Below, in pieces: positions 35,210-44,043 of a stretch of DNA of 64,000 nucleotides; position 1 is the first letter of the stretch; each line of letters begins with the position of its first letter. The notes beneath the pieces are model-generated. The model worked only from the letters and a program-made list of their open reading frames with translations. It had not been told where the DNA came from and made no database searches. Source of the stretch: CALNZV01 sp942491115 (lineage in GTDB: Bacteria > Desulfobacterota > Desulfobacteria > Desulfobacterales > UBA5852); NCBI GenBank assembly GCA_942491115.1, contig CALNZV010000020.1, positions 1,116,001-1,180,000 of the forward strand, read 5' to 3'. The position numbers and the translations under genes are program-made.

Positions 35210-36973
35210 ATGAAGAAAAGAAGTGCAATGCGATACTGGAGGCGATCCCTGGGGATAGGGATTCTGGCATTGACGGTTGTACTGGCAGCCAGCTTCGTAT
35301 GGGCGGCCGGCCAGATGGATGCAGCCAAGAAATGGGTTGAGGAGGAATTCCAACCCTCCACCCTCAGCAAAGACGACCAGATGAAGGAAATGGAGTGGTT
35401 CATCAAGGCCGCCGCTCCCTTCAAGGGGATGGAAATTCGCGTGGTGTCGGAAACCATACCGACCCACGAATACGAGTCGAAGGTGCTGACGAAGGCCTTC
35501 GAGGACATCACCGGCATCAAGGTGACCCACGACCTCATCCAGGAGGGTGACGTCATCGAAAAACTCCAGACCCAGCTCCAGTCGGGGGAGAACGTCTTCG
35601 ATGCCTACGTCAACGACTCCGATCTCATCGGCACCCATTTCCGTTACGGGTTTGTGGTCAACTTGACCGACTGGATGGCCGGCGAGGGCAAGGACGTCAC
35701 TCTGCCGTCCCTTGACGTCGATGATTTTATGGGCAAATCCTTCACCACCGGTCCGGACGGCAAACTCTACCAGCTGCCGGATCAGCAGTTCGCCAATCTC
35801 TACTGGTTCCGCTACGACTGGTTCCAGCGGGATGATCTTAAAAAACAGTTCAAGGAGAAATACGGCTACGAACTGGGCGTGCCGGTCAACTGGTCGGCCT
35901 ACGAAGACGTTGCCGAGTTTTTCACCGAAGGCGTTAGAGAAATCGATGGCAAAGCGGTCTACGGGCACATGGACTATGGAAAGAAAGCCCCCGACTTGGG
36001 ATGGCGATTCACCGATGCGTGGCTGTCCATGGCCGGGGCCGGCGACAAAGGACTTCCCAACGGCAAACCTGTGGACGAATGGGGGATTCGCGTCGACGAC
36101 TGCAAGCCCGTGGGTGCCAGCATCGAGAGAGGAGGCGCCGCCAACGGTCCGGCGGCCAAATACGCTCTCCGCAAATACATGGAATGGCTGCGTAAATATG
36201 CACCTCCGGGTGCCCTCGGCATGGACTTCTACCAGTCCCTTCCGAGCCTCGCCAAGGGCAATGTCGCCCAGCAGATTTTCTGGTATACGGCCTTTACCGC
36301 GTCCATGGTGGCACCCCAGGGCGAAGGAAACAACACGGTGGACGACAAGGGGTTTCCGCTCTGGCGGATGGCGCCGTCGCCCCACGGACCCTACTGGGAG
36401 GAGGGCCAGAAGCTAGGATATCAGGACTGCGGCTCCTGGACGCTGCTCAACAGCACCCCGGTGGATCGGCGAAAGGCGGCTTGGCTCTTTGCCCAGTTCT
36501 GCGTTTCCAAAACCGTCTCTCTCAAGAAAACCCATGTGGGCCTGACCCCCATCAGGGACAGCGACATCCGCCACGACTCCTTCACAGAGCGGGCTCCCAA
36601 GCTGGGCGGCCTGGTTGAGTTCTACCGGAGCCCGGCCCGTGTGGCGTGGACCCCGAGCGGCACCAACGTGCCCGACTACCCCAAACTTGCCCAACTCTGG
36701 TGGCAGAACATTGGGGAAGCGGTGGCCGGTGAAGTGACGGTGGACACCGCCATGGACAACCTGGCCGCTGAAATGGATCGGGTGCTCCAGCGGCTGGAGC
36801 GGGCCAATGTCATGGAAAAATGCGGACCGAAACTCAACAAGAAAGAAGATCCGGAGTACTGGCTGGGCCAGCCCGGTTCACCTAAGGCTAAACTGGACAA
36901 TGAAAAGCCCCAGGGTGAAACGGTGGACTACGACAAGCTGATCAAAGCCTGGCGGGAGGGTCGTGTAAAATAA
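35210..36973 (+). CDS. glpV: Glycerol ABC transporter periplasmic binding protein GlpV-like
   Basis: 587-residue extracellular solute-binding protein (family 1 type), longer than most sugar-binding proteins. A signal peptide with a long charged lead (MKKRSAMRYWRRS) and hydrophobic core ends near Ala33 (VWAAG). The mature part has RVVSETIPTHEYESKVL and typical lobe segments such as FDAYVNDSDLIG. The C-terminal part contains NIGEAVAGEVTVDTAMDNLA, common to this class. Position at the end of the glpS-T-P-Q-DUF2160 run makes glycerol the probable ligand. An intrinsic terminator follows after 41 bases. Confidence 0.88.
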   Translation: MKKRSAMRYWRRSLGIGILALTVVLAASFVWAAGQMDAAKKWVEEEFQPSTLSKDDQMKEMEWFIKAAAPFKGMEIRVVSETIPTHEYESKVLTKAFEDITGIKVTHDLIQEGDVIEKLQTQLQSGENVFDAYVNDSDLIGTHFRYGFVVNLTDWMAGEGKDVTLPSLDVDDFMGKSFTTGPDGKLYQLPDQQFANLYWFRYDWFQRDDLKKQFKEKYGYELGVPVNWSAYEDVAEFFTEGVREIDGKAVYGHMDYGKKAPDLGWRFTDAWLSMAGAGDKGLPNGKPVDEWGIRVDDCKPVGASIERGGAANGPAAKYALRKYMEWLRKYAPPGALGMDFYQSLPSLAKGNVAQQIFWYTAFTASMVAPQGEGNNTVDDKGFPLWRMAPSPHGPYWEEGQKLGYQDCGSWTLLNSTPVDRRKAAWLFAQFCVSKTVSLKKTHVGLTPIRDSDIRHDSFTERAPKLGGLVEFYRSPARVAWTPSGTNVPDYPKLAQLWWQNIGEAVAGEVTVDTAMDNLAAEMDRVLQRLERANVMEKCGPKLNKKEDPEYWLGQPGSPKAKLDNEKPQGETVDYDKLIKAWREGRVK

Positions 36974-37014
36974 CCGCCGACATCTAACCTGCCGGGAGGA
37001 TTCCGGCCTATGGT

Positions 37015-37049
37015 AAAAGCCCCTTCCCTTGCGGTAGGGGCTTTTTTTT
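37015..37049 (+). terminator. Intrinsic terminator of the glycerol ABC operon
   Basis: AAAAGCCCCT (37015-37024) pairs with AGGGGCTTTT (37036-37045) around an 11-base loop, and the T run continues to eight Ts. It starts 41 bases after the glpV stop and is a textbook rho-independent terminator. The A-run on the other arm could also serve the convergent gene. Confidence 0.9.
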
Positions 37050-37065
37050 GGGGGGTGAGCCATGC

Positions 37066-38160
37066 TCACGGGAACCGTTTCGACCAGGCCTCTTCGATCA
37101 GATCGAAGAGGGCGATGCACTCCAACCCGAAGGGCAGATACCCCATATACCCGATAATCGGCATTTCGAAGAGATGAAAACGCTGGACATAAGGGATGGT
37201 GTACGCCCACTTCGCCAGGCTGTATTGATTCCACATCTCCCAGAAAATCCCGCAAAAAAGGCCCGCCAGAGCCGCGGAAACGGCCGGCCGCCAGTCACCG
37301 GCCACCATCTCCGAAAACCCGTGGCGCTTACCGAGAAGGATTCGACCCCCCGACAGGATCAACAGGGGGGATATCCACAGAAGAGGAAAAAGACTGTCGG
37401 GAAACAGACCGACCGCCGTCAGCCCAGCGGCCGCCGCCAGGACCATACCCACGGCGGCTAGTCGCGGATATCCGTGACGAAGGGGGGATAGGCCATGGAA
37501 TCGCCTCCGGAAGCCCTCCTGCCCTGCGATCCATTCCCGTGCGGTGACCACGGCGGGCAACACCGTGGAAAAGCTCATGCTGGCGTAGAGGGTGTAGCGA
37601 AGGGGACCGTAAGACACACCCGTATACCACCAGTTCTGGACGAACCGGTTGAGGTATTCGAAATACCACCAGAACAGTCCGCTGAGGGGAAACAGAACCA
37701 GAAAGAACAGGGGCCGTCTGAGCATTGGGCAGCTTCCGGATTGCCGCTGGCAAAGCCCGTTGAGGACAAGGATGAAGGAAAACCACAACAGAATGAAGGT
37801 GTGGGGCTGGAGGGGAGCGAACCATGAAAAGCGGTTCCAGGCCAGAATCCAGGAGGCGATTCCGCAACCCAGCCCCATCCATCCCCAACCGGGGAAAGGT
37901 TTTGCAGGGGCCGGTTCGGTGGGCTGCCGTTGGGGGTCGGACCGTCGGCCAGCAGCAATCAGGATTCCGACGACGGCTGCCTCGAAGAGGACGAATACCC
38001 AGAACACCGGCCAGGAAAACGTCGGGTGAAAGACGTGGCGAGTGAGGGGTGGAAACTCGACGTAGGGTGCTAGGGGCCGTCCGGCTGCCATCAGCCCCAT
38101 CAGGGGAAGGGCCACCATCAGTCCTGCGCCGGTGAAGAGTGCCAGGGCTATGCGTCCCAT
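37066..38160 (-). CDS. Polytopic membrane protein of unknown function
   Basis: 364-residue integral membrane protein with about nine hydrophobic helices and many tryptophans and phenylalanines (for example FFLVLFPLSGLFWWYFEYLNRF and GLFCGIFWEMWNQYSLAKWAY). The first helix may be an uncleaved signal (LALFTGAGLMVALPLMGLMA). I recognise no enzymatic or transport motif; the conserved-looking C-terminal block WEMWN through PFGLECIALFDLIEE is probably the family core. It lies 17 bases upstream of nothing on its own strand but follows the hotdog thioesterase gene by 17 bases, so the two are likely cotranscribed. Confidence 0.7.
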   Translation of the reverse strand: MGRIALALFTGAGLMVALPLMGLMAAGRPLAPYVEFPPLTRHVFHPTFSWPVFWVFVLFEAAVVGILIAAGRRSDPQRQPTEPAPAKPFPGWGWMGLGCGIASWILAWNRFSWFAPLQPHTFILLWFSFILVLNGLCQRQSGSCPMLRRPLFFLVLFPLSGLFWWYFEYLNRFVQNWWYTGVSYGPLRYTLYASMSFSTVLPAVVTAREWIAGQEGFRRRFHGLSPLRHGYPRLAAVGMVLAAAAGLTAVGLFPDSLFPLLWISPLLILSGGRILLGKRHGFSEMVAGDWRPAVSAALAGLFCGIFWEMWNQYSLAKWAYTIPYVQRFHLFEMPIIGYMGYLPFGLECIALFDLIEEAWSKRFP

Positions 38161-38177
38161 GGGAGAAGGCGATCCCT

Positions 38178-38612
38178 TCAGTCGTCATTATTTAAAAAGG
38201 CCAGGGGCTTGCCGGTCCGGTAGGCCAGTGCCTGGCAGGTGGCGATGAGACGGCGGTTGTCGTCGGTGACCCGGATGTCGTAGGTGGCGGTCTTCCGGGT
38301 ACCGGCAACCCTTCGGGCTTCCGCCCTCAGCCGGGTCCTTCGATCCGGCGCTGCAATAAAGGTGGTGTTCACATTCAGGGCCACGGTCACCGTGCCGTCG
38401 GTCTGGCAGGCGGTTTCGAAGGCCTCGTCAATAAGAGCGAAGACGGCGCCGCCGTGGATCCGGCCGAATAGATTGGCCATCCGATCCGGATCATAACGCA
38501 TCTCCACGGCGGAACGACCGTCGTCGAGATCAATGAGGGTGATCCCCAATGTGCGGGCAAAGGGCTCCCTTTCAACGGCGGTTGCGATGGCGGTTTTCAA
38601 TCGGTCATCCAT
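38178..38612 (-). CDS. PaaI-type hotdog thioesterase
   Basis: 144-residue single-domain hotdog protein, likely an acyl-CoA thioesterase. The central helix region reads RIHGGAVFALIDEAFETA, which contains the HGG and the downstream acidic residue typical of PaaI/YbgC-like enzymes. The following strands include NVNTTFIAAPDRRTRLRAEA. The frame is open from a GTG seven codons upstream, but AGGGAG just before the ATG at 38612 favours that start. It precedes the unknown membrane protein on the same strand. The acyl substrate is unknown. Confidence 0.85.
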   Translation of the reverse strand: MDDRLKTAIATAVEREPFARTLGITLIDLDDGRSAVEMRYDPDRMANLFGRIHGGAVFALIDEAFETACQTDGTVTVALNVNTTFIAAPDRRTRLRAEARRVAGTRKTATYDIRVTDDNRRLIATCQALAYRTGKPLAFLNNDD

Positions 38613-38726
38613 TTTGTCTCCCTTAGAATCCACCGGCTTCGGCTTCGGTCTTCGCTGTTTTCAAACGGCCATTTTGTTCCGGCGTGACTCTGTGATCGTT
38701 TCGACGCCCCTGAGGCCCGGGCTTTC

Positions 38727-38755
38727 TTGACAGGCGGATGTGGGTCTATTATAGC
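38727..38755 (+). promoter_or_regulatory. Predicted sigma70-type promoter
   Basis: TTGACA at 38727-38732, 17-base spacer, TATAGC at 38750-38755. It points toward the peptide ABC operon, whose first ATG is at 39036. Confidence 0.5.
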
Positions 38756-38978
38756 ACATAAATACCTGAAAAAATGATGTCAAAGACACCGATCTATCCA
38801 TGACGCACTGGATGCAAACGATCGGCAGGGCTTCCCCCCTCAAGGCGTTATATCCTTTTCCACTTTTTCCGATGCCATCTGCCGAGAGCAACATTCAACA
38901 GGTTCCAAGACAGGCCTGGGGCTAACGTTCCCCGGCCCATCTCACGAAGGGGCGTCGGGAATCCGCCGGGTTTGGCGT

Positions 38979-39006
38979 TTCTGTGAACCGGTTTCCGCCC
39001 ACAGAA
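38979..39006 (+). other. Leader hairpin before the peptide ABC operon
   Basis: TTCTGTG (38979-38985) and CACAGAA (39000-39006) are perfect inverted repeats around a 14-base loop that itself contains the palindrome AACCGGTT. It ends about 20 bases before the AAGGAGG ribosome site. It could be an RNA structure or a protein-binding site. Confidence 0.4.
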
Positions 39007-39035
39007 GACACATCCCTTAACTCGAAGGAGGCGTT

Positions 39036-40772
39036 ATGAAACGATGGCTTTTGGTGGTTGCAATTGCCCTTCTGCTTTCCCCTCAGGCCCAGGCCACTTC
39101 AAAGAACCCGGAAACGTTTGTTTTTGCTTCTTACGGCACCCTGAGAACCCTCGATCCCTGCGTGGCTTATGATACGGTGTCTTCTCAGCGACTCTGGAAT
39201 ATTTATCAACCGCTGATCTTTTTTGATGGATCCCACACCGATCGCTTCAAGCCTTTGCTGGCCGCTGACGTGCCGACCCTTGAAAATGGTGGGATCTCAG
39301 AAGACGGAAAGACCTACACGTTTACCATACGCAAGGGAGTGACATTTCACGACGGACAATCCCTGAAACCGGAAGACGTGGTCTACGCATTCAAGCGGAA
39401 CATGATCGCCGACCCTGATGGTGGACCCATGTGGATGCTATTAGAGGCCTTGACCGGCGAGGGTTCCACCCGGGACAAGGACGGCAAAATCATCCCCGGG
39501 ATCTTTGAAAAGATTGACAATTGTATCGACGCCGAGGGCGCTCAGGTCACTTTTCACCTGCCGGCCCCCTACCCGCCTTTCATGGGGATACTGGCCTACT
39601 CTTCCTCCGTGATCCTGAGCAAGGACTGGTGCATCGCCAACGGCTGTTGGGACGGCAAGATCGAGAACGCAGCCAACTACAATAATCCCAGCCCGGGTCA
39701 TGAGCCCCTTCAGAAAATCGCTAACGGCACCAATGCCTATAAAATGAAATCCTGGGAACCCAACAAGGAATTCGTCTTCGAACGCTTTGATGGGTACTGG
39801 GGGACCAAGCCAAAGTTCAAAACCGCCATTATCAAATATGTCAAGGAATGGAGCACCCGGAAGCTCATGCTCCAGAACGGGGATGCGGACCGGGTTCTCG
39901 TGCCAAATCCCTATGTGCCCGAGGTACAGGCGATGAAGGGCCTCAAGCTTTACGAGGTGCCTCAGCTGTCGGTCACCATGGCGTTTTTCTGCCAGAAAAT
40001 TAATGCCGCCGGGAACCCCAACATCGGCAGCGGCAAGCTCGACGGAGACGGCATCCCTCCAGAGTTTTTCAGCGATATCAACGTGCGCAGAGCGTTTCTT
40101 CACGGGTTTGACCGCAAGACTTATGCGCAAGACGTATTTAACGGCCTTGTGGTCATGCCCACGAGTCCCAACATCGAGGGCCTGGCCTTCCATAAGGATG
40201 TGCCGGTGTACGAATTCGATCTGGAAAAGGCGGCAGATTACATGAAAAAAGCCTGGGGCGGGGAGGTCTGGAAGAAGGGCTTCAAAATGATCATCACCCA
40301 CAACACGGGCAACGAAATGCGAGAAGCTGCAGCCTTGATGCTGGCCGAAAATATCATGTCTATCAATCCCAAGTTTCGGATCGAAGTGCAAAACGTGGAA
40401 TGGAAGGACTATCTGGTCAAATACCGCAATTTTATGTACCCGATTTTCCTGATCGGCTGGGGGGCGGACTATGCGGACCCCCATAATTTCGTATACACCT
40501 TCATGCACTCAAAAGGGGTTTACGGTCGCTATATGGCGTACCAGAACACCGAGGTGGACCGTCTTTGCGAAGAAGGTATTGCAACGATCGATCCGGCTCT
40601 GCGGGAAAACGTCTACCACACGCTCCAGGACATGTTTTACTCGGAAGCCATTGCCGTACCCCTCTATCAACAGATCGTGGTGCGGGCCTACCGGGAGTGG
40701 ATCAGCGGCTATCAGCCCAACGCCATGCTAACGGAAGAAAACGAAATGCTGATGGATATCTGGAAAGAATAG
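39036..40772 (+). CDS. Peptide-type ABC transporter substrate-binding protein
   Basis: 578-residue periplasmic binding protein of the DppA/OppA (SBP_bac_5) family. A signal peptide (MKRWLLVVAIALLLSP) ends near QAQATS. Family segments include the DGKTYTFTIRKGVTFHDG block (near 90-105), EDVVYAFKRN and, toward the end, AGNPN- and NVRRAFLHGFDRKTYAQDV-type motifs. The strong site AAGGAGG precedes the ATG. It is first in a five-gene operon with two permeases and two ATPases, so the system is complete. Peptides are the likely ligand, but nickel or other oligomers are also handled by this family. Confidence 0.92.
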   Translation: MKRWLLVVAIALLLSPQAQATSKNPETFVFASYGTLRTLDPCVAYDTVSSQRLWNIYQPLIFFDGSHTDRFKPLLAADVPTLENGGISEDGKTYTFTIRKGVTFHDGQSLKPEDVVYAFKRNMIADPDGGPMWMLLEALTGEGSTRDKDGKIIPGIFEKIDNCIDAEGAQVTFHLPAPYPPFMGILAYSSSVILSKDWCIANGCWDGKIENAANYNNPSPGHEPLQKIANGTNAYKMKSWEPNKEFVFERFDGYWGTKPKFKTAIIKYVKEWSTRKLMLQNGDADRVLVPNPYVPEVQAMKGLKLYEVPQLSVTMAFFCQKINAAGNPNIGSGKLDGDGIPPEFFSDINVRRAFLHGFDRKTYAQDVFNGLVVMPTSPNIEGLAFHKDVPVYEFDLEKAADYMKKAWGGEVWKKGFKMIITHNTGNEMREAAALMLAENIMSINPKFRIEVQNVEWKDYLVKYRNFMYPIFLIGWGADYADPHNFVYTFMHSKGVYGRYMAYQNTEVDRLCEEGIATIDPALRENVYHTLQDMFYSEAIAVPLYQQIVVRAYREWISGYQPNAMLTEENEMLMDIWKE

Positions 40773-40859
40773 GCGATACGATTCGGTTTCCCACAGGGGG
40801 AGCGGCAACAACCGTTGGCCGTCCGGGAACATCCCGGCCGGCCGACCCCGATAGGACCC

Positions 40860-41891
40860 ATGACCACTTATATTGCCAGACGCTTTTTTTTCTTGATCTT
40901 CGTTCTTTTCGGTGTCTCGATCCTGCTTTTCGGCATCCTGATGACCTTCAGCCCCGAGCGGCGGGCAGCGGCCTACGTGACCACCCCCCAGCAGGCCAAA
41001 GACATCCCCAGGATCATCAAGCAGTTCGGTCTCGACGAGCCCCTATACGTCCAGTATGTCCGATGGATCAAGGAGGTGTCCGGGGGCAATCTGGGCTGGT
41101 CTCTGGTGGCCGCCCGGCCTGTGGGGGAAGCGTTCTGGCGGTATTTCCCTGTCACCCTCGAGATGAACCTCTTTGCCGCGCCCATCGTCATTTTTTTGGG
41201 CATATGGTTGGGGTCGATATCCGGCATCCACCGGGACACCTGGATCGATCATTCCACCCGCATTTTCGCGATTGTCGGCTGGTCGCTGCCCACGTTTCTT
41301 TTCGCCCTCGTGCTGCTGATGGTGTTTTACGGGTATTTTCAAGTGTTCTCTCCGGGGGTCCTGAGCGATTCGGTCACCATGTTCATCATTGACCATCCGG
41401 ATCAATTCACCCGCTATACCGGGCTCTACACCATCGACGGGCTGCTCAACGGCCGGCCGGAAATCACCCTGGACGCCCTGAATCATTTGGTTCTGCCCAT
41501 TCTGACTTACGTGACCGTGGTAGTGGCCCTCAACATGCGGGTCATGCGCTCGGGGATTATCGAGGAATTGTCCAAGGACTATGTCATGACCGTAAGGGCA
41601 AAAGGAGGGGACCCAAAGACCGTTCATTTCAAACACGCCCGCAGAAATGCCCTGCTGCCGGTGGTGACGGTGGCGGGTCAACTCGTGGCCCTGTCCATGG
41701 AAGGGAGCATCGCCGTCGAGGTGGTCTTCAGCCGCCACGGGATCGGATGGTGGCTGGCCGAATCCGCCATCCAGCTCGACATGCCGGTGTTGATGTGCGT
41801 GGGCCTTTTTATGGGACTGGTGTTCGTTGTCACGAACCTGACACTAGATATTCTTTACGCCTACATCGATCCGAGAATTCGGTTGAACTGA
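40860..41891 (+). CDS. Peptide-type ABC transporter permease (DppB class)
   Basis: 343-residue inner-membrane permease. The first helix (MTTYIARRFFFLIFVLFGVSILLFGI) and the family block TVRAKGGDPKTVHFKHARRNALLPV with the EAA-like loop mark it as a DppB/OppB type. The C-terminal part has MEGSIAVEVVFSRHGIGWW, typical of the class. A longer frame starts with TTG at 40815, but the ATG at 40860 begins the normal family N-terminus. It lies 87 bases after the binding-protein gene and 13 bases before the next permease gene. Confidence 0.93.
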   Translation: MTTYIARRFFFLIFVLFGVSILLFGILMTFSPERRAAAYVTTPQQAKDIPRIIKQFGLDEPLYVQYVRWIKEVSGGNLGWSLVAARPVGEAFWRYFPVTLEMNLFAAPIVIFLGIWLGSISGIHRDTWIDHSTRIFAIVGWSLPTFLFALVLLMVFYGYFQVFSPGVLSDSVTMFIIDHPDQFTRYTGLYTIDGLLNGRPEITLDALNHLVLPILTYVTVVVALNMRVMRSGIIEELSKDYVMTVRAKGGDPKTVHFKHARRNALLPVVTVAGQLVALSMEGSIAVEVVFSRHGIGWWLAESAIQLDMPVLMCVGLFMGLVFVVTNLTLDILYAYIDPRIRLN

Positions 41892-41904
41892 CCGGAAAGA
41901 TCTA

Positions 41905-42810
41905 ATGAACGACACCCACCCGCGGCTGCGCGAGCTTACATTTACCCTCTACCGAATTTTTCGAAATCCGTCGGCCATCATCGGGTTTACCCTACTGATC
42001 TTTTTTGCAGGGGTAGCGGTTCTGGCACCGGTGATCGCACCACCAAAATACGCCCACAATCCGTATATGATGCCCCATAAGGGATACTCTCCTACGCCCA
42101 AGCCACCGAGCAGCTCCCACATCTTCGGGACGACTTCCGGCCAGTACGACATTTTTTACGGGGTGGTGTGGGGATCCCGAACGGCGTTTAAGATCGGATT
42201 GTTCGTCGTCGTCATGGCGGGTATCGTGGGCGTCAGCCTGGGAGCTGTCGCGGGATATTACGGCGGGCTCATCGATGAGATCCTCATGCGGATCACAGAT
42301 GTGATATGGGCGCTTCCCACCCTCGTGCTGGCGATGGCCATTGTGGTCGCCTTCGGCCGGGGACTGGACAAGGTGATGATCGCGCTCGCCCTGGTCCAGT
42401 GGCGGTGGTATGTGCGGGTGATCCGCTCCGAAATTCTAACCCTGAGAGACCAGGACTTTGTTCATGCGGCAAAGATCATGGGGGTGTCGGACGTTACCAT
42501 CATCTTTCGGCACATTCTGCCCAATGCCATTTATCCGGTGTTGATCATGGCTTCTATGGACATGGGATCCATGGTGATCACCGCTTCCTTTTTAAGCTTT
42601 GTCGGACTGGGCGCACCAAAAGGGTATTCAGACTGGGGTCAGATGGTTGCCCTGGCCCGCAATTATATTATCGGTCCGCCCGATGACCCGCTCCGGTTCT
42701 GGTACACGATTGCGATTCCGGGAGCTTGCATCATTCTGTTCGTTTTATCCTGGAACCTGATCGGCGATGCCCTTCGGGATGCATTCGACCCCAAACAGAG
42801 GCGAAGATAG
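41905..42810 (+). CDS. Peptide-type ABC transporter permease (DppC class)
   Basis: 301-residue permease partner of the DppB-like protein. N-terminal helix IIGFTLLIFFAGVAVLAPVIAPP, the HIFGTTSGQYDIFYGVVWGSRTAFKIG segment (DppC proteins have a similar GTD..GRD motif) and the EAA loop DFVHAAKIMGVSDVTIIFRHILP near residue 180-202 are all typical. The segment GTTSGQYDI replaces the more common GTDxxGRDV. The gene lies between the DppB-like permease and the first ATPase gene, which begins 8 bases after it. Confidence 0.93.
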   Translation: MNDTHPRLRELTFTLYRIFRNPSAIIGFTLLIFFAGVAVLAPVIAPPKYAHNPYMMPHKGYSPTPKPPSSSHIFGTTSGQYDIFYGVVWGSRTAFKIGLFVVVMAGIVGVSLGAVAGYYGGLIDEILMRITDVIWALPTLVLAMAIVVAFGRGLDKVMIALALVQWRWYVRVIRSEILTLRDQDFVHAAKIMGVSDVTIIFRHILPNAIYPVLIMASMDMGSMVITASFLSFVGLGAPKGYSDWGQMVALARNYIIGPPDDPLRFWYTIAIPGACIILFVLSWNLIGDALRDAFDPKQRRR

Positions 42811-42818
42811 ATAGGGTG

Positions 42819-44024
42819 ATGATGGCGACGTTGATCCAAACGGAAGATCTGGTCACGAATTTTTACACTTACGAGGGCGTGGTAAAGGCCCTCAACGGGA
42901 TCAGTCTGATCGTGGATCGCGGCATCACATTCGGTTTGGTGGGCGAATCCGGCTGCGGCAAGAGTGTTGCGGTTCGATCCATCATGCGGATCATCCAGGA
43001 ACCGGGGAGAATCGAAGGGGGCAAGGTCATCCTGTTTAGCGAGAGTGACACCAAGGACGAAGGGGTCGACCTGCTGCAGCAGACCGACGCCTACATGGAA
43101 AACCTTCGCGGCAACCAGATTTCAATGATCTTTCAGGAGCCCAATGCGGCCCTGAATCCCATCATGAGCATCGGGGATCAGGTGGCTGAAAGTTTTCTCT
43201 TTCATAAAACCACGGACATGTGCCGGGGGATTGCTGAGGAGCTGGCCTCGCCCGGCTGCAGGGTGTCCTATCCGTTGCGGAAACTCCAACTCGTTTTATA
43301 CCGCCTGGGAGCCAAAGATCCGGATGCCCTGATCCTTAAGATCTTTGACTGTATTCCGCTTTTGCGCCGTTGGCGTCTGCGGTTGAAGCGGGAGGCCATG
43401 TCCCGTGCGGTCGAGATCATCGGCAAACTGGGAATTCCCAACCCCGAGGAAATGGTCAAACACTACCCTCACCATCTTTCCGGAGGGATGAAACAACGCA
43501 TCGTGATCGCCATTGCCTTGGCATGCAGTCCGTTGCTTCTGATTGCTGACGAAGCGACATCCAACCTTGACGTCACCATCCAGGCCCAGATTCTGGAGTT
43601 GATCCGCAGGCTCAGAAATACGGAAATCGCTTCGATTTTACTGATCACCCACGACCTGGGTGTCGTGGCCGAAACCTGTGACCGGGTGGGAGTCATGTAC
43701 GCCGGCAATCTATGCGAGGTCGCGAATGTGAAAGATCTTTTTCGGTCTGCCCGTCATCCATACACGCGGGCACTTCTGGATGCCGTTCCCCGATTCGCCC
43801 AAGAGGGACCTTTGCGGAGCATCGAAGGAACCGTTCCCAACCTGGTCCAGCCGCCTTCCGGCTGCCGATTTCACCCCCGTTGTCCCCATGTGAAGGATGT
43901 GTGCCGGCGTCGATTCCCAAAACAGATCGAGGTGACCAAAGGGCACTATGTATCCTGCTATCTTTACACGGACGAACCGAGAAGACCGATCCCTATGATC
44001 CACAGAGGGACCGATCCCCGTTGA
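42819..44024 (+). CDS. Peptide-type ABC transporter ATP-binding protein (DppD class) with insertion
   Basis: 402-residue ATPase. Walker A GESGCGKS is at 43-50, Q-loop IFQEPNAALNP at 104-114, signature LSGGMKQR at 220-227, then Walker B and the switch THDLGVVAE. The C-terminal oligopeptide-type tail has GCRFHPRCPHVKDVC. Residues about 131-190 between the Q-loop and the signature hold an extra basic, helical segment of roughly 50-60 residues (for example RKLQLVLYRLGAKDPD and LLRRWRLRLKREA) that ordinary DppD proteins lack. Two adjacent ATGs (42819, 42822) are possible starts. The product pairs with the DppF-like ATPase downstream. Confidence 0.92.
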   Translation: MMATLIQTEDLVTNFYTYEGVVKALNGISLIVDRGITFGLVGESGCGKSVAVRSIMRIIQEPGRIEGGKVILFSESDTKDEGVDLLQQTDAYMENLRGNQISMIFQEPNAALNPIMSIGDQVAESFLFHKTTDMCRGIAEELASPGCRVSYPLRKLQLVLYRLGAKDPDALILKIFDCIPLLRRWRLRLKREAMSRAVEIIGKLGIPNPEEMVKHYPHHLSGGMKQRIVIAIALACSPLLLIADEATSNLDVTIQAQILELIRRLRNTEIASILLITHDLGVVAETCDRVGVMYAGNLCEVANVKDLFRSARHPYTRALLDAVPRFAQEGPLRSIEGTVPNLVQPPSGCRFHPRCPHVKDVCRRRFPKQIEVTKGHYVSCYLYTDEPRRPIPMIHRGTDPR

Positions 44025-44043
44025 TCGACGGAACGGGATACCC

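Larger units (their letters stand above)
38613..39035. promoter_or_regulatory. Divergent control region before the peptide ABC operon
   Basis: The 423-base gap holds a predicted plus-strand promoter (38727-38755) about 280 bases before the binding-protein gene, so a long leader RNA is likely. The leader contains a small GGGG/CCCC hairpin near 38920-38935 and a 7-bp hairpin at 38979-39006. I recognise no known riboswitch and no small gene in it. Confidence 0.5.

Noticed and set aside
34922..36385. 487-codon minus-strand frame opposite glpV
   Set aside because: Overlaps a well-supported binding-protein gene and its translation looks like low-complexity antisense sequence.
39441..40508. 355-codon minus-strand frame opposite the peptide-binding protein
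   Set aside because: Antisense shadow; no domain and no ribosome site.
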